DNA from: Acidobacteriota bacterium
GTDB taxonomy: Bacteria; Acidobacteriota; Terriglobia; Bryobacterales; Bryobacteraceae
Length of the DNA stretch: 5,108 nt
NCBI GenBank assembly: GCA_023380575.1
Contig: JAMCRM010000107.1
Coordinates: forward strand, 1-5,108
Reading direction: 5' to 3'
A program made the translations under genes and the position numbers. A model generated the notes under the pieces. That model did not search any database and had not been told where the DNA came from. It saw only the letters and a program-made list of their open reading frames with translations. The stretch's first letter is position 1. Each line of letters begins with the position of its first letter. Positions 1 through 5,108 of the stretch are shown one piece after another.

Positions 1-994
1 CCATCTCCTCATCGTCGATCCCCCGGCCGAGCCCATTCTTCCTCGCGGGTTGAGGTGCGGAGCCTGGCTTGACGGCCGCCGTTTCGTGCGTTGCGGGGAA
101 CAGGACCTTGAACGTGGTCCCTTTGCCGGGACGGCTGTGGACCTTGAGCGCGCCCTTGTGCCCTCGCACGATACCCTGCACGGCGGCCAGGCCCAACCCC
201 CGCCCGGTGAACTTGGTCGTGAAAAACGGGTCGAAGATGCGATTGAGAGTGGGTTCGTCCATGCCGCAGCCCGTATCATGAACTTCGACGCCGACGTACG
301 TGCCAGGGGCTAGTTCCGGTACTCCTTCGAGATTGCCGGGGCGGTGCTCGTCGACAGTCTGTACGGATGTCGTTACGAGCACGGTACCGGTCATTTCAGG
401 GCCGATCGCTTCGGCGCCGTTGATGACCAGGTTCATCACGAGTTGGTGCAATTGGCTCGCATCCGCCATGACGAATGGCAAGTCGTCGCGCAATTCGAAC
501 CGCAACTGCACATTTTTCGGAATGGAAGTCTGAATCAGGCCACTGATCTCGCGCACCAGCGCGGAAATGTTGATCGGTTCGATGAAAAACCGCCCCTTGC
601 CGGCGTACGCCAGCAACTGGCGCGTAAGGTGGGCGGCGCGCTCGCTGGCGTTGACGACATCCCGCCTTTGATCGGTGATAGGATTGTTCGCCGGCAGGGT
701 TTCCAGCGCGAGGGACGTGTTTCCCAGGATGCCCGTAAGAAGATTATTGAAATCGTGTGCGATCCCGCCCGCGAGTATACCGAGGCTTTCGAGCTTTTGC
801 GTGTGGCGTAGCTGCTCTTCGAACCTTTTGCGTTCGGTGACGTTGCGCGCCACGTGGGAAGCTCCCACGATGCGCCCTGTCTTGTTGTGAATAGGGGAGA
901 TGGTCAGAGAGACGTCGATGAGTTCGCCGCTTTTGGTGCGTCGCACCGTTTCGAAGTGCTCCACGCGTTGGCCCCGCGCGATGCGAGCAAGGAA
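1..994 (-). CDS. Sensor (probably hybrid) histidine kinase, partial: PAS C-half, HisKA, HATPase
   Basis: A membrane-signalling or cytosolic sensor kinase that autophosphorylates a histidine and passes the phosphate to a receiver domain. Numbering from the first homologous codon (992-994), residues 1-55 are the second half of a PAS domain (VEHFETVRR, SGELIDVSLTISPI, ending NVTERKR). Residues 60-125 are HisKA with the H-box GGIAHDFNNLL (His80 at 755-757). Residues about 175-295 are HATPase_c: N-box MNLVINGAEA (Asn188, Asn192), G1 HDTGCGM (Asp240), F-box FDPFFTTK (254-261) and G2 GRGLGL. An Ala/Pro-rich linker then leads to IDDEEM at the window edge, resembling the start of a receiver domain. 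The frame stays open on the minus strand up to 1204, but upstream of 994 it is only the antisense of a receiver-domain sequence. The PAS N-half and any native start codon are absent, so the gene is truncated at both ends. The family assignment is secure; the ligand and partner are unknown. Confidence 0.92.
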
Positions 995-1255
995 GGGGTG
1001 GAGCTCTTTCAGGTATTGGCGGACAAAATCTGCGCGGTGCTCCTGGATATGACCATGCCTGTGATGAGCGGGGAAGAGGCATTCAGCCGGATGAAGAAGA
1101 TCAAGCCCGATATTAGGGTGATCCTTTCCAGCGGCTACAACGAAGTGGAGGCTGTTCGTCGATTTGCCGGGAAGGGACTGGCCGGCTTCATCCAGAAGCC
1201 GTACTCATCCGCGGCGCTGGCGGAGAAGATGAACACCGTGCTCCAGGACCCGTGA
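854..1255 (+). CDS. Chimeric ORF ending in the C-terminal half of a receiver (REC) domain
   Basis: Only 989-1255 is recognisable protein. It starts abruptly at KEGVELF, then has VLLDMTMPVMSGEEAF with the phospho-acceptor Asp at 1046-1048, the Ser region ILSSGYNE, and the conserved Lys in IQKPYS (1196-1198), followed by the last helix and a TGA at 1253-1255. The first half of the receiver fold (beta1, the acidic pair, alpha1, beta2) is missing. The ATG at 854 gives an open frame, but 854-988 is the exact antisense of the PAS domain of the minus-strand kinase, so the first 45 or so residues are almost certainly not real protein. In-frame alternatives such as GTG at 998 would still encode only half a domain. 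The best interpretation is the displaced 3' end of the hybrid kinase gene next to it. In an intact kinase this domain would receive phosphate from the HisKA histidine. As it stands it lacks the acidic pocket and should not fold or signal normally. Confidence 0.75.
   Translation: MGSSHDAPCLVVNRGDGQRDVDEFAAFGASHRFEVLHALAPRDASKEGVELFQVLADKICAVLLDMTMPVMSGEEAFSRMKKIKPDIRVILSSGYNEVEAVRRFAGKGLAGFIQKPYSSAALAEKMNTVLQDP
989..998. other. Strand-switch junction inside a hybrid kinase gene (inversion or chimeric join)
   Basis: Left of this point the minus strand matches a PAS domain from FLARIARG onward. Right of it the plus strand matches a receiver domain from KEGVELF onward. The two homologies meet back to back within a few bases, with no intergenic space, start codon or stop codon between them. 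The kinase lacks exactly its N-terminal part and the receiver lacks exactly its N-terminal half, as expected if one PAS-HisKA-HATPase-REC gene was cut and one segment flipped. The breakpoint position is judged by eye from where each family resemblance stops, so it is accurate to perhaps ten bases. No long inverted repeat, recombinase or mobile element is visible at the site. Confidence 0.7.
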
Positions 1256-1310
1256 CGCGCAGGAGCGCCGGCCCCGCCGGAATTTGCCCCGGGTCCCATG
1301 AAGAGGGAAA
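1256..1310. other. Short intergenic gap with a weak hairpin and the ribosome binding site for the OmpA-domain gene
   Basis: The 55 bases between the receiver stop and the OmpA-domain start hold a perfect 5-bp GC stem with a 3-base loop at 1268-1280 (CCGGC-CCC-GCCGG), not followed by a T run. GAGGG lies at 1303-1307. No convincing -35/-10 pair is visible. The gap does not show whether the two genes were co-transcribed. Confidence 0.4.
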
Positions 1311-2153
1311 ATGGCAGGTAACATGGAGCACGAAGAGAACCGGAGGGACCGGCATAGACTCTGGAGGAGGCTGCTGGGCGCGGGAACGGCGCTTGCCCTC
1401 ATCGTGGCCGCGGCCGCGCTGATTTGGCGTGCGGTGGACCGCCTGAAAGCCGTGGAAGAGAGGCTCGGACGGGCCGAGGTGCATTCGCAGATCGTGCTTC
1501 GCCAGATGACCGAGTATTCGCGCGAACTGCAACTCGCGCTCGATCGTGCTCGCGCATCCAGGCAGCGGGCGGACGAATCCGAGGCGCTGCGGAGCCAGGC
1601 CGCGTCGAAAGCCGAACTCGCCCAAGGCGAAGCCGAACAGGCGCGTGCGGAGGTACAGTCGGCTCACGACCAGATGGAACAACTCCGGCGCCGCCGCGAG
1701 CAGGAGTTGGACCGCATGCAGAAGGCCCTGAACCGCATTGCTCCGACGCGGAGGACGCCTCTGGGCATGATTGTGGAAATTGCGAACGACTCTTTTAAAT
1801 TCGATTTCGACCAGTCCACTCTACGCCCCGAGAACCGGGAGACTCTGAGCCGGATCGCCGGCGTGTTGCTCGCGTCCAGCGGGTACCGGCTCTTCGTGTA
1901 CGGGTACACCGACGACATTGGGACCGATGACTACAACCAGGCGCTTTCCGAACGCCGGGCTCAAGCGGTCGCCGGCTATCTGCTCAAGGCGGGCGTGCCT
2001 GCCGACATCATGAGCACCAAGGGCTTTGGAAAATCCAGCCCCCGCGTCAAGGCCGTAACCGCCGAAGCGCGCCAGAAGAACCGTCGCGTGGAGATCGGCA
2101 TCGTGGACACGATTATCAAGTACGAGGGCGCCGTCGGCGATCGGCAGCCGTGA
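1311..2153 (+). CDS. Membrane-anchored coiled-coil protein with OmpA-type peptidoglycan-binding domain
   Basis: Probably tethers the inner membrane to peptidoglycan. Residues 11-20 are a basic stretch, and about 21-38 form one hydrophobic segment (LLGAGTALALIVAAAALI) without a clear signal-peptidase site, so it is read as a signal anchor. Residues about 42-142 are rich in Glu, Arg, Ala and Gln with heptad-like spacing, a long coiled coil. Residues about 152-265 are an OmpA C-terminal domain: FKFDFDQSTLRPE, GYTDDIGTDDYNQALSERRA, then KGFGKSSP and NRRVEI. Asp201 and Arg216 occupy the positions that bind diaminopimelate in this family. The layout resembles MotB/YiaD-like or Pal-like anchors, but there is no lipobox and no MotB channel motif. 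ATG 1311 has GAGGG at 1303-1307 only 3 bases upstream, which is close. ATG 1323 (Met5) is an alternative start that leaves the domains unchanged. The stop overlaps the next gene. The role is inferred from domain architecture. Confidence 0.9.
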   Translation: MAGNMEHEENRRDRHRLWRRLLGAGTALALIVAAAALIWRAVDRLKAVEERLGRAEVHSQIVLRQMTEYSRELQLALDRARASRQRADESEALRSQAASKAELAQGEAEQARAEVQSAHDQMEQLRRRREQELDRMQKALNRIAPTRRTPLGMIVEIANDSFKFDFDQSTLRPENRETLSRIAGVLLASSGYRLFVYGYTDDIGTDDYNQALSERRAQAVAGYLLKAGVPADIMSTKGFGKSSPRVKAVTAEARQKNRRVEIGIVDTIIKYEGAVGDRQP

Positions 2154-2155
2154 TG
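2151..2155 (+). promoter_or_regulatory. TGATG stop/start overlap suggesting translational coupling
   Basis: The TGA of the OmpA-domain gene (2151-2153) shares a base with the ATG at 2153 that opens the glycoside hydrolase frame. No strong Shine-Dalgarno sequence precedes it. This arrangement is typical of translational coupling, in which the terminating ribosome re-initiates. A GTG at 2150 and a GTG at 2174 are also in frame. The 2174 start would still keep the Tat motif but with almost no residues before it. Confidence 0.6.
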
Positions 2156-4981
2156 GGCGGACCACCGGGAAGCGTGACGCGACGCGGCTTTAATTGCCGC
2201 CTGCTCGGCATTCCGGCGGCCGCGTCGCTGGGCGGGTTAACGGCCGCGGGACCGGCTCTTTCATGGCGAGGCGGCTTTACCACCCCGCCGGACAGCGCCA
2301 GGCCTTGGACCTACTGGTGGTGGCTGAACGGCTACGTTTCCGAAGAAGGCATCGTCCGCGATCTCGACGAGATGAAACGGCAGGGCATCGCCGGAGTCCT
2401 GGTTTTCGATGCCGGCGGCGGTCCCACTCCCGGCAGCACCGCGTTCATGAGCGCCCGGTGGCGCGCTTTGTTTCGCTTCGCCGTGGAGCAGGCGGCCCGC
2501 CGCAATATCCAGGTGAGCCTGAACCTGTGCAGCGGCTGGAATGCGGGCGGCCCCTGGGTCGCCGCCGAAAACGCCGCGCAGACCATTGTTTTCTCCGAAT
2601 TTGCCTTATCCGGGCCGGCGAATCATTATCTCCGTCTTCCCGAGCCCGCCCATACGGATCCCTATTACCGGGACATCGCCGTGCTGGCCTATCGCACACG
2701 GGGGGAGAACGTCCTCAGCACCTCGTTGGTTGACCTTTCGGGGCGGGCTGACTGGGATGTTCCCACGGGCGAATGGCTGATTCTGCGGTGCGGCCATACA
2801 GTGGCGTCTCGCGCCCACACGAAACTCCACGGTCCGGAAGGCGGTTACGAAATCGATCCGTTTCGCGCCGAAGCCATGCAACTCCATTTTGCAGCCACGG
2901 CGGAAAAGGTCATGGAGGACGTGCGCCCGTGGGTTGGCAAGACCCTGAAGTACTTCCATATTGACAGCGGCGAGATCGGCTCGCCCAATTGGACAAGCGG
3001 CTTTCATGAGGAGTTTCAGCGCCGGCGCGGCTACCACCCGTTCCCTTACCTTCCCGTGCTGGCCGGCAAGACCGTTGATAACTCCGAAATTACGGCGCGA
3101 TTCCGCGAGGACTTCAACCGCACGCTCGGCGACCTGCTGGTAGAGAACTACTACGGCACGCTGGCCGCCCTCTCTCACCGGCACGGGGTGGGGATTCATC
3201 CGGAATCGGCGGGCTACCAGAAACCCTGCGAAGATGCCCTGCGCGCCATGGGGCAGAGCGATGCGGTCATGGGCGAATTCTGGGCCCGCACCAACGAGCC
3301 GGACGGCTATATTCACCAGCGCACCCCGGCGCAGCTCCGCTTTCATGATTCCATCAAGCTGGCCTCTTCTGCCGCGCACATCTACGGGCGTGAGATCGTG
3401 CAGGCCGAGGCCTTCACGGTCTACAACCCGCGCTGGACGGACTGGAGCATGGATCCGTTCGCATTGAAGGACATCGGCGATTGGGCTTTCTGCCAGGGCC
3501 TCAACCGCAACGTGCTCTGCTTCTACGTCAATCAGCCCGAACTGGAGACTAGGCCGGGCTACCAGTGGCCGGGCTGCGGAACCAACTTCGACCGCAACAT
3601 CACATGGTGGCCCATGATCCACGGCTGGCTCACGTATCTATCGCGATGCCAGTTTTTGCTGCGGCAAGGGGCTTTCGTCGCCGATTTCCTGTATTTTTAC
3701 GGCGAAGAAGTCCCCAATTTCGTCCCCGGGAAGCGCTATATGCGGCCGGCCCTGCCGGAGGGTTGCGATTGCGATTCCATCAACGCCGAAGCGCTGTTGG
3801 CGCGCCTGGAAGTGCGGCACGGCGCCCTGGTTTTGCCCGGAGGCCTGAGCTACCGCTACCTGGTGCTGCCGGAGCACTCGTGGAACCTGCCTCCCCCTGC
3901 CATCTTCAATTCCACCGAGGACGCCTTTCCCGGCCCCGGAAACGGCCTGCCCGTGGCCATGTCGCCGCGGGTGATGCGCAGAATTGCCGCGCTGGTGGAG
4001 GCGGGCGCCACAGTGACTGGGCCCCGGCCGGCGCGCGCGCCCGGACTCACGAATTATCCTGCGTCGGACGGCGAACTGCGAGCGCTTGCGGCAGCCCTGT
4101 GGGGGGAAGAATCGAGCGCGGGCGAGCGCAGCTACGGCAAAGGGCGCGTGATCTGGGGCAGGCGCCTGGAAGAGATCCTCGTTTCCGATGGTATTGCCCG
4201 GGACTTCGAAGTTCGCGGCGCCGCACCGGGCGGATTTGATTATATCCACCGCCGCGGCGGCGGCACGGACCTCTACTTCGTCTCCAACCAGGCGAATCAC
4301 GCGCAAAGCGTGGATTGTGCCTTTCGTGCCACGGGGGCGCATGCGGAATGGTGGGACCCGGTCACCGGAGGATTGCAGCCGCTGGCGGACTTCCGGCGGG
4401 ACGACGGGCGGACCCTCGTCCGCCTGGAATTTGCGCCGCGACAGTCCGGTTTCATCGTTTTTCGTGACGCGGCCGCAGGGCCGCGTGCGGCGAAGCCGGA
4501 TCCCATGGCAATCAGGCGCCTCGACGGCCCCTGGTGGGTGTCCTTCGATCCGCGGTGGGGCGGCCCGCGAGAGGTTACGTTTGATCGTCTGGAAGACTGG
4601 ACGGGGCGGCCGGAAGAAGGAATCCGCTACTACTCCGGGATCGCCACCTATCGGAAAGCAATCGAGCTGCCGGAATATTCGAAGGGTCGCTTGTTTCTGG
4701 ATCTCGGAAAGGTAAGGAACGTGGCGGCGGTTCGGGTCAATGGCAAGGATGCCGGAGTGGTCTGGTGCGCTCCATGGAGGTTGGAGATTGGACGGCTGAT
4801 CGAAGCCGGGCGAAACACCCTGGAGATCGACGTGGCCAACCTGTGGCCGAACCGCCTGATCGGAGATGCCCGGTTCCCTCCGGAGCGGCGCCGCACGAAA
4901 ACGAACGTGACCCGTTTCCGGCCGGACAGCCCGCTGCTCCCCTCTGGTCTGCTGGGACCGGTCACCATCGTGAACTGGTAG
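2153..4981 (+). CDS. Tat-exported GH106-family glycoside hydrolase (predicted alpha-L-rhamnosidase)
   Basis: Predicted to release alpha-L-rhamnose from plant or microbial polysaccharides or glycosides outside the cytoplasm. Residues 8-37 are a twin-arginine signal: TRRGF (Arg10, Arg11), then a mild hydrophobic stretch rich in Ala, Gly and Leu. The catalytic barrel starts with RPWTYWWWLNG (Trp55-57) and DLDEMKRQGIAGVLVFDAGG. It continues with NLCSGWNAGGPWV (124-136), YFHIDSGEIGSPNWTSGF (Asp271, Glu274), HPESAG (Glu351), MGEFWAR (Glu375), QAEAFT (Glu419) and GTNFDRNITWW. Those acidic residues are candidates for the catalytic and calcium-binding set; I cannot assign each role by eye. An alpha/beta region follows (LVLPGGLSYRYLVLPE about 560-575; ALVEAGATVTGP about 613-624). 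Residues 785-942 are a GH2-type sugar-binding beta-sandwich (DGPWWVSFDPRWGG, LFLDLGKV, VRVNGKDAGVVW, ANLWPNRLIGD, LLPSGLLGPV). The length is normal for the family and there is no frameshift. ATG 2153 was chosen over GTG 2150 because it overlaps the upstream stop. The family call is confident; rhamnose specificity is inferred. Confidence 0.9.
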   Translation: MGGPPGSVTRRGFNCRLLGIPAAASLGGLTAAGPALSWRGGFTTPPDSARPWTYWWWLNGYVSEEGIVRDLDEMKRQGIAGVLVFDAGGGPTPGSTAFMSARWRALFRFAVEQAARRNIQVSLNLCSGWNAGGPWVAAENAAQTIVFSEFALSGPANHYLRLPEPAHTDPYYRDIAVLAYRTRGENVLSTSLVDLSGRADWDVPTGEWLILRCGHTVASRAHTKLHGPEGGYEIDPFRAEAMQLHFAATAEKVMEDVRPWVGKTLKYFHIDSGEIGSPNWTSGFHEEFQRRRGYHPFPYLPVLAGKTVDNSEITARFREDFNRTLGDLLVENYYGTLAALSHRHGVGIHPESAGYQKPCEDALRAMGQSDAVMGEFWARTNEPDGYIHQRTPAQLRFHDSIKLASSAAHIYGREIVQAEAFTVYNPRWTDWSMDPFALKDIGDWAFCQGLNRNVLCFYVNQPELETRPGYQWPGCGTNFDRNITWWPMIHGWLTYLSRCQFLLRQGAFVADFLYFYGEEVPNFVPGKRYMRPALPEGCDCDSINAEALLARLEVRHGALVLPGGLSYRYLVLPEHSWNLPPPAIFNSTEDAFPGPGNGLPVAMSPRVMRRIAALVEAGATVTGPRPARAPGLTNYPASDGELRALAAALWGEESSAGERSYGKGRVIWGRRLEEILVSDGIARDFEVRGAAPGGFDYIHRRGGGTDLYFVSNQANHAQSVDCAFRATGAHAEWWDPVTGGLQPLADFRRDDGRTLVRLEFAPRQSGFIVFRDAAAGPRAAKPDPMAIRRLDGPWWVSFDPRWGGPREVTFDRLEDWTGRPEEGIRYYSGIATYRKAIELPEYSKGRLFLDLGKVRNVAAVRVNGKDAGVVWCAPWRLEIGRLIEAGRNTLEIDVANLWPNRLIGDARFPPERRRTKTNVTRFRPDSPLLPSGLLGPVTIVNW

Positions 4982-5002
4982 AATTTGAGATCTTAGAATG
5001 CC

Positions 5003-5108
5003 ATGGCACCCGAAAACCCGATCAGCCGCCGCCACTTCCTGGGCAGTTCCGCGAGCGTAGCCGGAATGGCGGGGGAGGGCGCGCCGCTCCGGAGGGAACC
5101 GGGCATCT
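5003..5108 (+). CDS. Tat-signal protein, N-terminal fragment cut by the window edge
   Basis: The reading frame starts at ATG 5003, 21 bases after the stop of the glycoside hydrolase, and is open to the window end (35 codons visible). An in-frame TAG at 4994-4996 rules out any start further upstream. The leader reads MAPENPISRRHFLGSSASVA, with the twin-arginine motif S-R-R-H-F-L-G at residues 8-14 and a short, weakly hydrophobic Ser/Ala/Gly stretch after it, typical of Tat substrates. Residues 24-35 are unusually charged (Glu25, Arg30, Arg31, Glu32) for the end of a signal peptide, so a frame error near the contig end is possible. The mature domain is not in the window and no function can be given. 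The short gap suggests the same transcript as the hydrolase. The frame is too short for a default ORF call, but the motif makes it convincing. Confidence 0.7.
   Translation, partial: MAPENPISRRHFLGSSASVAGMAGEGAPLRREPGI

Noticed and set aside
985..1000. A phase-variation invertible switch at the strand junction
   Set aside because: No flanking inverted repeat, recombinase or matching second site is visible in the window, so a programmed switch cannot be supported over a one-off inversion or artefact.
744..1082. A 112-codon minus-strand frame across the kinase
   Set aside because: It is out of frame with the PAS/HisKA coding sequence and has a low-complexity Arg/Pro/Ser composition.
1268..1280. 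A GC hairpin after the receiver stop as a rho-independent terminator
   Set aside because: The stem is only 5 bp with a 3-base loop and is followed by AATTTGCCCC, not a T run. Such stems are expected by chance in GC-rich DNA.
2606..3622. A 338-codon open frame on the minus strand
   Set aside because: Also an antisense shadow of the hydrolase. It has no family motif and no plausible gene context.
4468..4485. A perfect 7-bp inverted repeat with a 4-base loop (CGCGGCC-GCAG-GGCCGCG) inside the hydrolase gene
   Set aside because: It lies in an Ala/Gly/Pro/Arg-rich interdomain linker coded by GC-rich codons. It has no partner copy in the window and is more likely compositional than regulatory.
3638..5035. 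A 465-codon open frame on the minus strand opposite the glycoside hydrolase
   Set aside because: It is the antisense shadow of a GC-rich gene with clear GH106 homology. The translation is rich in Arg, Pro and Gly and shows no recognisable domain.
4998..5060. ATG at 4998 as the start of the last gene
   Set aside because: That frame hits TAG after about 20 codons, whereas ATG 5003 is open to the window end and encodes a Tat motif.

Overview
The window is GC-rich and densely coding, and looks like a small contig, since genes run off both ends. The gene content fits a Gram-negative soil-type bacterium: a PAS/HisKA/HATPase kinase, an inner-membrane-anchored OmpA-domain protein, a large GH106-type glycoside hydrolase with a Tat signal, and a second Tat-exported protein with an S-R-R-H-F-L-G leader. 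An acidobacterium of the Solibacter/Bryobacter kind is my best guess, from general familiarity with such loci and not from a phylogenetic marker.

Layout. Positions 1-994 encode, on the minus strand, the PAS C-terminal half, the HisKA domain and the HATPase domain of a sensor histidine kinase. It ends at the window edge in what looks like the first acidic residues of a receiver domain. At about 989-998 the coding strand flips: from 989 to 1255 the plus strand encodes only the second half of a receiver domain, with its phospho-acceptor Asp and conserved Lys, ending in a normal stop. The pieces missing on one side are the ones expected on the other. The simplest reading is a single hybrid kinase gene (PAS-HisKA-HATPase-REC) interrupted by an inversion, or by an inverted chimeric join made during amplification or assembly.

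From 1311 to 4981 the plus strand carries a compact two-gene unit. The first is a 280-residue protein with an N-terminal membrane anchor, a coiled coil and an OmpA-type peptidoglycan-binding domain. Its stop codon overlaps the start of the second gene (TGATG at 2151-2155), a 942-residue Tat-exported GH106-family protein (predicted alpha-L-rhamnosidase). Only 21 bases later another Tat-leader protein starts at 5003 and runs off the right edge.

How the genes work together: the GH106 enzyme probably acts outside the cytoplasm on rhamnose-containing glycans, and the downstream Tat protein is likely exported by the same route. The OmpA-domain protein tethers the inner membrane to peptidoglycan; its link to glycan use rests only on the overlapping, apparently co-translated arrangement. 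The kinase could be a local regulator, but as seen here it is broken. I see no CRISPR array, tRNA, rRNA, insertion sequence, attachment site or convincing rho-independent terminator. The strand switch near 992 is the one strongly unusual feature.
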